DNA of 64,000 nucleotides from Candidatus Latescibacterota bacterium (lineage in GTDB: Bacteria > Latescibacterota > UBA2968): positions 62,001 to 126,000 of the forward strand of contig JAJDYX010000022.1 in assembly GCA_022824945.1 (NCBI GenBank), in the 5' to 3' direction. A model generated the notes under the pieces. It saw only the letters and a list, made by a program, of their open reading frames with translations, had not been told where the DNA came from and made no database searches. The position numbers were made by a program, and so were the translations under genes. Positions 37,770 through 46,810 of this stretch are shown piece after piece. Positions within the stretch are counted from its first letter, which is position 1; the number at the start of each line of letters is the position of its first letter.

Positions 37770-38729
37770 ATGAAAATTGTTTTACACCCCCCTGTCGATG
37801 AAGACCTTTGCCAACAAGTTCGAGACACGGCCCCCAACGCCGAAGTTGTCATGGCAGATGGCCAAAATATTATTGAAGCTGTCGCAGATGCCGAAATTAT
37901 ATTTGGAAATTTTTCGTCTGAAATTGTCAGTGCAGCCCCCAATCTCAAATGGATTCAATCCACGAGTGCCGGCATGGACAAAGCACTGATCCCCGAAGTC
38001 GCCAACAGCGACATCACGATATGCAATGCCAGCGGCGTCCATGCCGTTCAGGTCGCCGAACACGCCTGGGCACTCACCACTGCCCTCACGCGCGGGCTAC
38101 ACGTTTCTTTTCGCCATCAACTCGACCATGCCTGGACGCGACCACCACTCGCCGACTTATTGGAAGCCACCATTCTCATCGTCGGATTTGGCGGCATTGG
38201 TCAATACTATGCACAACTCGCCCAGGGCTATGACGCGCGTCTGATTGCGCTGGATATCCAGGGCGGAAACAAACCCGATTACGTCGAAGCGATCTGGGAC
38301 ATGGATCGTCTGGATGAAGGTCTGCAAATAGCCGATGTCGTATTTATCGCCGTGCCGTACACACCCGAAACCGAAAAACTCATCAATGCCCGCACCTTGA
38401 GCCTGATGAAAAACACAGCCTTTCTGGTCAACACCGCACGCGGTCCCATCGTCGATGAAGCCGCTTTGGCAGAGGGCCTCAAAAACGGCGAAATCGCTGG
38501 CGCTGGCCTGGATGTGTTTGAAAAAGAACCCCTGTCTCCCGACAGTCCGCTCTGGGACATGGAAAATGTTATCATCACCCCACACGCAGCCGGTGGGTCT
38601 CCCAATCGACACAATCGAACCGTTGGATTCTTCTGCCAAAATCTGAAACGCTATCAGGCAGGCGAGCCACTCTTTAACGAAGTCGATAAATCCCTCGGAT
38701 ATCCTAAACGGGAACGGCGCGTCACATGA
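37770..38729 (+). CDS. D-isomer 2-hydroxyacid dehydrogenase
   Basis: A 319-residue NAD-dependent oxidoreductase. Rossmann motif ILIVGFGGIGQYYAQLAQG near residue 140; the catalytic segments are VNTARGPIVDEAAL (Arg), GAGLDVFEKEPL (Glu) and ITPHAAGGS (His). All three catalytic residues are present. The ATG at 37770 follows GAAAGGAAC. The next gene starts 12 bases downstream, so it may be read through into the restriction enzyme gene. The substrate cannot be determined. Confidence 0.88.
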   Translation: MKIVLHPPVDEDLCQQVRDTAPNAEVVMADGQNIIEAVADAEIIFGNFSSEIVSAAPNLKWIQSTSAGMDKALIPEVANSDITICNASGVHAVQVAEHAWALTTALTRGLHVSFRHQLDHAWTRPPLADLLEATILIVGFGGIGQYYAQLAQGYDARLIALDIQGGNKPDYVEAIWDMDRLDEGLQIADVVFIAVPYTPETEKLINARTLSLMKNTAFLVNTARGPIVDEAALAEGLKNGEIAGAGLDVFEKEPLSPDSPLWDMENVIITPHAAGGSPNRHNRTVGFFCQNLKRYQAGEPLFNEVDKSLGYPKRERRVT

Positions 38730-38741
38730 GAAGGAAATTGA

Positions 38742-41522
38742 ATGCGCCTATCGTGGAATGAAATTCGCATCCGTGCGGCCCAGTTTGCTCAAGACTGGAA
38801 AGATGCTGGCTACGAGAAGGGTGAGACACAGAGCTTTTACAACGAATTTTTCGACATCTTCGACGTAAAGCGGCGTACGGTTGCCCGCTACGAGGAGCAT
38901 GTCCAGCGATTGGATAACTCTCGCGGCTTTATCGACCTGTTTTGGCCGGGGGTGTTGCTCGTTGAGCAGAAGAGCGCGGGGGTCAATCTGGCGGCGGCTC
39001 GCAAGCAGGCGGGCACCTATTTCGACGCTCTGCCAGAGCGTGACCGTCCGCGCTATCAGTTGCTCTGCGACTTTCAGACATTTAAGTTGCTCGATCGAGA
39101 CGAGCGCGAGGAAGTCTCCTTCGCCCTCGCCGAATTGCCCCAACACGTCGAAAAGTTCGGTTTTATCCTCGGCGTTCAAAAGCGCACCTTCCGCGACCAG
39201 GATCCGGTCAACATCGAAGCATCCGAGCGCGTCGGTCAACTTCACGACGCGCTGGCCGCTTCCGGCTATACGGGCCATGATCTCGAGCAGTTCCTCGTCC
39301 GCATTGTTTTCTGTCTGTTCGCCGATGATACCGGCATCTTTGAGCCACGCGACATTTTCTTCGACTTTTTAGAGAACCGCACGCAAAAAGATGGATCGGA
39401 CCTCGGCGGCTGGCTCGCGCAATTATTCCAGGGACTCAACACGCCTGAAGACCATCGCTCGACCACTCTGGACGAAGACCTCAACCGTTTTCCCTACATC
39501 AATGGCGACCTGTTCCGCGACCCCCTGCTCATTCCGTCGTTTAATTCCGAGATGCGACAGCGTTTGATTGATGCCTGCACCTCTGATTGGTCAAGTATTT
39601 CGCCAGCGATCTTCGGTTCGCTCTTTCAATCCGTCATGGACAAGGACGAGCGCAGGGCACAGGGAGCGCATTACACCACCGAGAAGAACATCCTCAAGGT
39701 CATTGAACCGCTGTTTCTCGATGCTTTGCGTGCTGAGTTCCACCACCTCAAAGCTCGTCGTGACAGTCGGCGCATTCCCGAAATGATTGCCTTTCAGCGA
39801 CGGCTTGGTGAGTTGCGCTTTTTCGATCCGGCTTGCGGCTGCGGCAATTTTCTCATCATTGCCTACCGCGAGTTGCGGGCGTTGGAAATTGAGGTGCTCA
39901 AGGAGATTCGTCCACGCGGACAACTCGATGCTCTGGCAGAATTGCTTTCAGTCGTGGATGTGGATCAGTTCTACGGGATTGAGTTAGGAGAATTTCCAGC
40001 GCACATTGCCGAAGTCGCACTGTGGATGATGGATCACCTGATGAACAATCGCCTGAGCCTGGAGTTCGGCCAGACTTATGCACGTATTCCACTGGAAAAG
40101 TCGCCGCATATTTGGCACGGAGACGCGCTGGAGACCGATTGGAACGCCCTTCTTTCGTCCGACGAATGTTCTTATGTGCTGGGTAATCCGCCATTTGTGG
40201 GTGCAAAATTCCAATCCCCAGCGCAACGCGAACAGGTACGCCACATCGCCGCGTTGGGCAAAAGCGGGGGCACCCTCGATTACGTTACCGCTTGGCTTAT
40301 CAAGGCCGGTGAATACGTGCAACAGGGCATGGCACAGATCGGTTTTGTAGCGACCAATTCCATTACGCAAGGCGAACAAGTGGCGCAACTCTGGCCAATC
40401 CTATTTGACCGCTACAAGCTGGACATCGCCTTCGCGCACCGCACCTTTGCCTGGGGATCGGACGCCCGTGGTATGGCGCATGTTCACGTCGTCATTATTG
40501 GACTGGCCACACAGGGTGATGCGCCACGAGAGAAGCGTTTATTTTCTTACGACCATCTCAAAGGCGAGCCGCACGAGAGCCGCCACACAGCCCTTTCTCC
40601 CTACTTGTTCGACGCGAGTGGACTCGCCAATCCGCGCATTGTGATAAAATCAGAACACAGGCCGATTAATGGATTTCGACGTCTAAAGACCGGTGTTCAG
40701 ATGATCGACAACGGGATTCTGACCTTCAATGAGGAGGAAAAAGAAGCGTTTATCAATTCTGAGCCAATGGCATCTAAATTTTTTCGTCGCTATATAGGCG
40801 GTGACGAGTTCATTAACGGTTTTCACCGCTGGATTCTTTACCTGCGAGAAGCTACCCCAACGGAACTGAGGCAACTGCCGATGGTCGCCAAGAGGATTGC
40901 GGAGGTTCGCGCGTACCGAGCAGCGAGTAAGCGTGTGAGTACGCAGAAAATGGCTGAATATCCTACTTTAGTCGGCGTTGATGAGCGGCTAAATGCGGAT
41001 TACTTAGTCATTCCCAATACCAGTTCGGAACGCCGCACTTATGTCCCCATTGGTTGGCTCAGCACAGATGTCATTGCAAACCAAAAGCTACGCATTCTTC
41101 CAGAGGCAACCCTTTGTGATTTCGCCCTGCTCACCTCTGCTATGCACATGGCTTGGATGCGGATGGTCACCGGGCGGATGAAGAGCGACTACATGTATTC
41201 CGTGGGCGTTGTGTATAATACCTTCCCTCTACCTCCTGTCCCCGTAGAAAGACTGCAACGCCTCGCGCCCTATGCCGACGCTATCCTCGCCGCTCGTGCC
41301 GCCCATCCCAACGCAACTCTTGCAGACCTCTACGACCCCGACCTCATGCCGGTCAATCTCCGCAAGGCACACCAGGCCCTTGACCGTGCGGTTGATCACC
41401 TGTACCGCCGTTCTCCATTTCCCTCTGACCGTGAACGTGTCGAACACTTGCTCGTCTTATACGAAAAAATGATCACCCCCCTCTCCGCACCAAAACCAAA
41501 GCGAAGACGAAGGCGATCATAG
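38742..41522 (+). CDS. Single-chain type IIL (MmeI-like) restriction-modification enzyme
   Basis: A 926-residue fusion of nuclease, helical linker, DNA methyltransferase and target-recognition domain, the MmeI architecture. The nuclease motif is visible as IDLFWPGVLLVEQKS: D65, E75 and K77, matching the D-X9-E-X-K spacing of MmeI. The methylase motif X region is AQGAHYTTEKN (about 307), motif I is FDPACGCGNF (361-370) and motif IV is GNPPF (481-485). The last ~330 residues are recognition and C-terminal domains, ending in a basic KRRRRRS tail. Both activities appear intact. It starts 12 bases after the dehydrogenase and converges on a PIN/XRE-ImmA pair. Recognition site unknown. Confidence 0.88.
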   Translation: MRLSWNEIRIRAAQFAQDWKDAGYEKGETQSFYNEFFDIFDVKRRTVARYEEHVQRLDNSRGFIDLFWPGVLLVEQKSAGVNLAAARKQAGTYFDALPERDRPRYQLLCDFQTFKLLDRDEREEVSFALAELPQHVEKFGFILGVQKRTFRDQDPVNIEASERVGQLHDALAASGYTGHDLEQFLVRIVFCLFADDTGIFEPRDIFFDFLENRTQKDGSDLGGWLAQLFQGLNTPEDHRSTTLDEDLNRFPYINGDLFRDPLLIPSFNSEMRQRLIDACTSDWSSISPAIFGSLFQSVMDKDERRAQGAHYTTEKNILKVIEPLFLDALRAEFHHLKARRDSRRIPEMIAFQRRLGELRFFDPACGCGNFLIIAYRELRALEIEVLKEIRPRGQLDALAELLSVVDVDQFYGIELGEFPAHIAEVALWMMDHLMNNRLSLEFGQTYARIPLEKSPHIWHGDALETDWNALLSSDECSYVLGNPPFVGAKFQSPAQREQVRHIAALGKSGGTLDYVTAWLIKAGEYVQQGMAQIGFVATNSITQGEQVAQLWPILFDRYKLDIAFAHRTFAWGSDARGMAHVHVVIIGLATQGDAPREKRLFSYDHLKGEPHESRHTALSPYLFDASGLANPRIVIKSEHRPINGFRRLKTGVQMIDNGILTFNEEEKEAFINSEPMASKFFRRYIGGDEFINGFHRWILYLREATPTELRQLPMVAKRIAEVRAYRAASKRVSTQKMAEYPTLVGVDERLNADYLVIPNTSSERRTYVPIGWLSTDVIANQKLRILPEATLCDFALLTSAMHMAWMRMVTGRMKSDYMYSVGVVYNTFPLPPVPVERLQRLAPYADAILAARAAHPNATLADLYDPDLMPVNLRKAHQALDRAVDHLYRRSPFPSDRERVEHLLVLYEKMITPLSAPKPKRRRRRS

Positions 41523-41551
41523 AAAGCACACCGATTTGCCCTACAAAAATA

Positions 41552-42073
41552 TTATGGATGCTGTAATCTTCTCAGCCGAACTTCAATTTCCCGAGCGGGC
41601 AGAAATACCGCTTGATCATTAAGCCAGAGTTCGAGTACTGAAATCAAGGTGGCATTGGCGCAAGCACCGACGCTTTTTAGTTCGTCAATAACCCACAGTA
41701 CTCCGTGGACAGAAAAACCTTCGCTGGCCGCCACTTGACGTAGCAACTTATCCCCTGTAAGCAAAATTGCAGTCTCATGACACCGCGTCAAAGCCAAACA
41801 CAAGCAATCGTTTGCCGAGAGTTTGGGATATGCCTTCTTGATATTCAGTGCATCCTCAACCTGTTCAGGCGAAAGATCAAACGTTTTCAACCCGCCATGA
41901 TCCAAAATCTGCCATTCCCGATCCGTAAGATAAAGAACTTCCGAATGGCGGATTGGGAAAGGCACGATCAAACGATACGGCAGTTCCGTCACAAAGTGCA
42001 ACAAATTTCCCTTATGCAGATCAATGAGACAGGACGCATCAAGGACAATAGTGCCCCTCATTTCTCCGTCCAT
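41552..42073 (-). CDS. PIN-domain nuclease-like protein
   Basis: A 173-residue protein with PIN-type acidic motifs: IVLDASCLIDL (first Asp, residue 12), a central LSANDCLCLALT and LLTGDKLLRQVA. This fits an RNase toxin fold. The ATG at 42073 follows GAGG; it overlaps the 3' end of the XRE-ImmA gene by about 16 bases (a second ATG at 42061 would make an ATGA overlap). The coupling to an upstream regulator is the usual antitoxin-then-toxin order. Toxic activity is inference. Confidence 0.7.
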   Translation of the reverse strand: MDGEMRGTIVLDASCLIDLHKGNLLHFVTELPYRLIVPFPIRHSEVLYLTDREWQILDHGGLKTFDLSPEQVEDALNIKKAYPKLSANDCLCLALTRCHETAILLTGDKLLRQVAASEGFSVHGVLWVIDELKSVGACANATLISVLELWLNDQAVFLPAREIEVRLRRLQHP

Positions 42074-43146
42074 CGTCCGCCTCTGATTGATATTTCCACC
42101 TCATTTAGAGGGCGTTTGAGCAGTTGTGCGGCCCTCACTGGAGCGATCAGTTCGTCCCCAACAGCACGCCATACTAAGCGTTCAAATCGCAAAGGCTTTT
42201 CAAAAGCACCTAATCCTTCATCTTTCGCTATCGGCTCCGGTTCGTTGGTGCGCCAAGGTCGTGCATAGGTGCGAAAGGCATAGCCAACGGTCCCTTCCGA
42301 CAAGATGCCAACATCGCGCAGACGAATCAGCATTCCCGCCGCCGAAATTCCATAGAACCGCTTCAGCCGGATCAACTCACAATAAGAAATTTTTTGGCAG
42401 ACTCCTCCCACCTCTTCGCGCAGGCCTTCCGCAGGCACGAGAAATGCGCTGGCGAATCGGTGCATCGCCTTCTCAATCTTGATGTCCCGATTGTCCGTGC
42501 CCCGGATTACGCGACGCGCCAGATCGTACGCGAGGTTGAACCGTTTGTGCTCAATATTGGTTCGTCCAGAAATGAGGATGGCTTCGGTATCGGGCTTTCC
42601 TCCGGTGCGTTTCACACTACAGGCTAAGCCATCGCAATGTTCCGGAAAATCCGCCTCAATCACCTTGATGCCCTTGCGTTCTAGTAGGCCAGCCATGCTG
42701 GGAATTGGGACATAACCGAGATGCCAATCGTCTCTTAGTGCTTGTGCCTGTATATCGACTTCCTCAAAACTTGTAACTTGGTCACATCGCAATTCGCCAA
42801 ATAGATCTGAAGGCGATGCAATTTCGAGGATGTCCTCAATCGTCAAATAGTCTTCGAGTTGCTCGGTCACCATCGCTTCGACAAGGGCGAGGTCCTTCGC
42901 CGAGGTGCGGGAATGCTTGCGAAATTCAATGCAGTGCAGAGCTTCAACCTGCCCCCCCATCAGGAAATCTAAAGACACTCCGAGAGTTTTGCCGAGACCC
43001 ATCAGGACTGCGGACCTCGGCATCATCATTCCCGATTCGTACTTGCTGATCGCCTGTACAGAAACCGATGGCGACAGGTGATCGGCAAGTTGTTGCATCG
43101 AAAGCCCTGCTTTCTTACGTGCCAATCTGAGCCTTTGTCCTAACAT
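42058..43146 (-). CDS. XRE-family regulator fused to a degenerate ImmA/IrrE-like domain
   Basis: A 362-residue protein. Residues 1-60 are an XRE helix-turn-helix (RLARKKAGLSMQQLADHL, then VSVQAISKYESG). Residues about 140-290 resemble the ImmA/IrrE metallopeptidase region, but the HExxH zinc motif is absent: where FTLAHELGH is expected the protein reads RFNLAYDLARR (207-211). It therefore probably binds rather than cleaves. Operator sequences lie in its promoter, and it is translationally coupled to a PIN gene, which fits an autorepressing antitoxin. No second metal motif can be seen. Confidence 0.75.
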   Translation of the reverse strand: MLGQRLRLARKKAGLSMQQLADHLSPSVSVQAISKYESGMMMPRSAVLMGLGKTLGVSLDFLMGGQVEALHCIEFRKHSRTSAKDLALVEAMVTEQLEDYLTIEDILEIASPSDLFGELRCDQVTSFEEVDIQAQALRDDWHLGYVPIPSMAGLLERKGIKVIEADFPEHCDGLACSVKRTGGKPDTEAILISGRTNIEHKRFNLAYDLARRVIRGTDNRDIKIEKAMHRFASAFLVPAEGLREEVGGVCQKISYCELIRLKRFYGISAAGMLIRLRDVGILSEGTVGYAFRTYARPWRTNEPEPIAKDEGLGAFEKPLRFERLVWRAVGDELIAPVRAAQLLKRPLNEVEISIRGGRWTEK

Positions 43147-43167
43147 AGATCCTCCCTTGACGCAATA

Positions 43168-43210
43168 TCAACTTTAAGTTGAAATATATCAAAAAAATGT
43201 AGAACGTCAA
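43168..43210 (-). promoter_or_regulatory. Autoregulated promoter of the XRE-PIN operon
   Basis: On the minus strand TTGACG (43205-43210), a 16-base spacer and TATATT (43183-43188). A perfect 15-base palindrome TCAACTTTAAGTTGA (43168-43182) covers the start-site region and the half-site AAAGTTGAC overlaps the -35 box. This is the expected layout for repression by the XRE protein. Confidence 0.7.
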
Positions 43211-43250
43211 CTTTATAGATCAAAGATTATTTGAGGTAAAATGGAGTATC

Positions 43251-43279
43251 TTGACAATAAATCGCTGTTGCGCCATATT
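43251..43279 (+). promoter_or_regulatory. Possible promoter of the sulfatase gene
   Basis: TTGACA (43251-43256), a 17-base spacer and CATATT (43274-43279), about 80 bases before the GTG start. Confidence 0.5.
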
Positions 43280-43360
43280 TCTCTATATTTTTTATTTATA
43301 GCGCACAATGCCTTCGTGTAACCAACGTGTTGACGCATCCCACCCATTGGAGAAAACACC

Positions 43361-44959
43361 GTGACAAAACCCAATATCATTGTCATTCTCGTAGATGACA
43401 TGGGCTATTCGGATCTCGGTTCTTATGGTGGCGAGATCCGAACGCCCAACCTGGATCGCCTATCGGCAAATGGCTTGCGATTCACGCAAAGTTACAACTC
43501 TGCCCGCTGTTGTCCCTCGCGGGCTTCGCTACTCACAGGACTGTATTCTCACCAGGCTGGCATCGCCAATTTTACGGGACCTGACCGAACCGCTGAATGG
43601 GGGCCAGCCTATTTGGGACGACTAAACAACAACTGCGTGACATTGGCCGAAGTCCTCAAAACCGCGGGCTACAGCACCTATGGCGTCGGCAAATGGCATG
43701 TTGGAGATCAAGTTAACCCAACAGACCGGGGATTTGACGAATTCTACGGATTCATCAAAGGCCACAGTGCCCCGCAATGGGATCCGTCTTATTATCATCG
43801 CTATCCCGAAACTCGAACACCCGAACTCTTTTTTGATGACGATGCGTACTACGCAACAGAAGCGTTCAACGATTACGCCGTAGAATTTATCGAGCAGGCG
43901 CAACAAAAAGACAATCCCTATTTCCTCTACCTCGCCCACTCGGCTCCGCATTTCCCCTTACATGCCCCGGCAGAAACCCGCGATTCATATCTCGACATTT
44001 ACCGTCGCGGTTGGGATGTCTTGCGCCGTGAACGCTACGCACGCCAGCAAGAATCCGGTCTGGCAACAGAAAATTGGCAATTCACACCGCGCTCAATAGT
44101 CCCCATCGAAGAAAATGATGCCATAGCAAACGGGTATAGCGGCAAACAGAATCCCGCCTGGGAAGATCTCCCCCAAGACCGACGAGAGGACCTCGCCTAC
44201 CGCATGGCGGTCTTCGCGGCCATGATCGAGCATATTGATCGCGGCATAGGCAGAATCATTGACCGCCTGAAAGAAACAGGAGAACTGGACAACACCCTCA
44301 TTCTATTTACAAGCGACAACGGCGCGTGTTACGAATGGGGACCTTTTGGATTTGACGAGCGCAGCCGATTGGGCGTTACCCATCTCCACACAGGTGAAGA
44401 ACTGAAAAAAATAGGAGGACCGGACACGTATCACTCTGTGGGCAGCGCGTGGTCCTGCCTGAGCAACACACCGCTGCGCATGTACAAGCACTACAACCAC
44501 GAAGGCGGAAATTGTAGCCCATTCATCGCCCATTGGCCCGAAGGAATTGCACAACCCGACCGCTGGGTTCGCACCCCCATGCATCTGTTTGACATCATGC
44601 CGACCATAAGCGAAATTACCGAAGCCAAATATCCCGAAACACACAATGGAGAGCGCATTCACCCGCAAGAAGGGACGAGCCTCGTACCCCTATTCAACGC
44701 CCAAAGCCTGCCCGAACGCAGCTTGTGTTTCGATCACTTTGAAGCCAGCGCCATACGCAGGGGCAAGTGGAAATTGCTGAAGGGCAATACCCGATATCCC
44801 AACAGAGACTGGGAACTCTACGACATGGTAAAAGACCGCTGTGAAACCAGCGATCTATCAGCAGAACATCCCGAATTGGTCAAATCGCTCGAGCGAGAAT
44901 GGACCGAATGGGCCGTGCGGGTCAAGGTACATCCCTACCATCAGGAAGTGGCAAAATAA
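43361..44959 (+). CDS. Type I sulfatase (arylsulfatase family)
   Basis: A 532-residue sulfate-ester hydrolase. The formylglycine signature is SARCCPSRASLLTG: C50-C51-P-S-R, where Cys50 would be the one oxidised in the C-x-P-S-R motif. Metal-binding Asp12 and Asp13 are in VILVDDMGYSD, and the late metal motif is LFTSDNGACYEWG. No signal peptide, so it may act on imported sulfated sugars. It needs a formylglycine-generating enzyme, which is not in the window. The GTG start follows TTGGAG. Confidence 0.9.
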   Translation: MTKPNIIVILVDDMGYSDLGSYGGEIRTPNLDRLSANGLRFTQSYNSARCCPSRASLLTGLYSHQAGIANFTGPDRTAEWGPAYLGRLNNNCVTLAEVLKTAGYSTYGVGKWHVGDQVNPTDRGFDEFYGFIKGHSAPQWDPSYYHRYPETRTPELFFDDDAYYATEAFNDYAVEFIEQAQQKDNPYFLYLAHSAPHFPLHAPAETRDSYLDIYRRGWDVLRRERYARQQESGLATENWQFTPRSIVPIEENDAIANGYSGKQNPAWEDLPQDRREDLAYRMAVFAAMIEHIDRGIGRIIDRLKETGELDNTLILFTSDNGACYEWGPFGFDERSRLGVTHLHTGEELKKIGGPDTYHSVGSAWSCLSNTPLRMYKHYNHEGGNCSPFIAHWPEGIAQPDRWVRTPMHLFDIMPTISEITEAKYPETHNGERIHPQEGTSLVPLFNAQSLPERSLCFDHFEASAIRRGKWKLLKGNTRYPNRDWELYDMVKDRCETSDLSAEHPELVKSLEREWTEWAVRVKVHPYHQEVAK

Positions 44960-44969
44960 GCATCATCCG

Positions 44970-46016
44970 TCATCTCACTCTCTCAACAAACGGCCACATA
45001 AGATCGCTGTAGAAGCGGTGGCCTGCAGGGCCGTAGTGATGTTCGACATGATTGGGTACGCCAGCGACCTCGTAGAGACGCGCGATACCTTTGACCGCGC
45101 GATCCACTTCAGGCACGGGAAATAGCGTATCCTGTTTCCCATTGACAATACAGAGATGGCGCGGGGCAATAAGACCTGTAACATCCCAGATCTCGCCAAA
45201 GCGCAAAATGCCGGGCACTGCATTGCAATCGCAATGGTGAATCAAACCGCTGGTACCCACAAGCGTACAAAAAGAGCAACTCGGCACAGCAATAGTAATG
45301 CGGGGATCAACCGCGGCGGCATAACAGGTGATAACCCCACCCCCCGAGTTACCCATAACCAGAATCGTAGAAGTATCGATCTCGGGAACATCCTGCGCCC
45401 AGTCAATAAGCCGCATCACATCCCACACGCGCTCACCCGTCGCAGTGCGCCCGGCGAGCAAAGCGTGCATAAACTGGCTTCGGCAATCGCGGCCGCCGTG
45501 ACGCTTGTTAATATCGGGAATAGCCGTAGTACTCGTACCGCGGGCAGCGGGCGCAATAGCGGCAAAACCGCGCTTGACCGCCTGAACAGCAACATCGCGG
45601 TCTTCCGCCTCGATCTTTTTTCGGTGATCCTCATCACTCGCTTTTCCAATATACGTATCCATGCCATATTTATCGTGTCCATGAGGCAAAACAGCGAGCG
45701 GAAAGGGACCATCACCCTTCGGTTGGAGATACCAGAACGGCAAGCCAAAACGCGGCTCGGTAGTAATCACACCGGGTTGCAACGTATAATCGCCCATATC
45801 TTGCGCTGCACCGAGTTGCACCTGGATCGTGTGATCGCCCAGAGACGCGCCAATACTTTCGAGACCCAGCATATGCTGAAGCACCGGACGCGCCTCATCT
45901 TGCCACTGCTGAAATGATTCGCGATCAGTTGCTCGACACGCGACATAGCGCAGTTTATCGGCATAGAGAGAGTCGAGATAGGTGCGAACAGCACCGCTGT
46001 GTTCGGGATGTTCCAT
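44970..46016 (-). CDS. Alpha/beta hydrolase (acetylesterase-like)
   Basis: A 348-residue hydrolase with the nucleophile elbow LVMGNSGGGVI, oxyanion loop LAVLPHGHDKYG, Asp in VNGKQDTLFPVPE and His near HHYGPAGHRF. The fold resembles acetyl xylan esterase / DLH-like family 7 proteins. No signal peptide. It is divergent from the next gene with only 25 bases between start codons, so at least one promoter must lie in the other gene. Confidence 0.75.
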   Translation of the reverse strand: MEHPEHSGAVRTYLDSLYADKLRYVACRATDRESFQQWQDEARPVLQHMLGLESIGASLGDHTIQVQLGAAQDMGDYTLQPGVITTEPRFGLPFWYLQPKGDGPFPLAVLPHGHDKYGMDTYIGKASDEDHRKKIEAEDRDVAVQAVKRGFAAIAPAARGTSTTAIPDINKRHGGRDCRSQFMHALLAGRTATGERVWDVMRLIDWAQDVPEIDTSTILVMGNSGGGVITCYAAAVDPRITIAVPSCSFCTLVGTSGLIHHCDCNAVPGILRFGEIWDVTGLIAPRHLCIVNGKQDTLFPVPEVDRAVKGIARLYEVAGVPNHVEHHYGPAGHRFYSDLMWPFVERVR

Positions 46017-46041
46017 ATTGAATACCTTTCAAGGAAAAAAA

Positions 46042-46806
46042 ATGGCAGACACACTGCGCGAAGTACTGGATTTTGCAACAGATGCCGCCTGGCAAGCCGG
46101 ACGGATCACGCTGCAGTATTTTCAGACCGGAGTCGAAGTAGAGGAAAAGGCGGATGAATCACCCGTAACAGCCGCAGACAAAGGCGCCGAAACAAAACTG
46201 AGAGAATTAATTGAAGCGCGCTTTCCCAACGACGGCATTGTGGGAGAAGAGCACGGAGACAAAAAAGGAACAACCGGGCGACGATGGATCTTAGACCCCA
46301 TTGACGGCACAAAATCATTCGTACAAGGCGTGCCCCTCTACGGGGTAATGGTCGGCGTAGAGGTCGAGGACAAACCCGCTGTCGGCGTCGTCCATTTTCC
46401 AGCACTAAATGAAATGATTTGCGCCGCTAAGGGATTGGGATGCACATGGAATGGTCGCCCCGCGCGGGTATCTGATATATCGGATATACGAGACGCGACC
46501 GTGATCATGACCGATTTTGTGAATGGGCATAGTCGGGACGAAGCCATAAACCGGATATGCTCACGCGCCAAACTCGTGCGCGGCTGGGGCGATTGCTATG
46601 GCCACATGCTCGTCGCAACCGGGCGTGCAGAAATCATGCTCGATCCCATTATGAGCGTATGGGATTGCGCCGCCCTCGCGCCCATCTTAAAAGAAGCGGG
46701 CGGCACATTCACAACGTGGAGCGGCGAAGCCACCATCTGGGGCAACGAAGCCGTGGGCACAAACGGAGCGTTATTTGAAGAAGTGATGCAATTGATAAAA
46801 GGGTGA
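46042..46806 (+). CDS. Inositol monophosphatase family (histidinol-phosphatase-like) enzyme
   Basis: A 254-residue Mg-dependent phosphomonoesterase. The metal site is seen as GEEHGD and WILDPIDGTKSF, with the distal SVWDCAALAPI. These are the complete IMPase motifs. The length and the RARFP-like region before GEEHGD resemble HisN-type histidinol phosphatases, but the substrate cannot be decided. ATG 46042 follows CAAGGAAAA. Confidence 0.85.
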   Translation: MADTLREVLDFATDAAWQAGRITLQYFQTGVEVEEKADESPVTAADKGAETKLRELIEARFPNDGIVGEEHGDKKGTTGRRWILDPIDGTKSFVQGVPLYGVMVGVEVEDKPAVGVVHFPALNEMICAAKGLGCTWNGRPARVSDISDIRDATVIMTDFVNGHSRDEAINRICSRAKLVRGWGDCYGHMLVATGRAEIMLDPIMSVWDCAALAPILKEAGGTFTTWSGEATIWGNEAVGTNGALFEEVMQLIKG

Positions 46807-46810
46807 GCTT

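Noticed and set aside
42394..42715. Small plus-strand frames opposite the XRE-ImmA gene
   Set aside because: Shadows of the minus-strand gene without ribosome sites.
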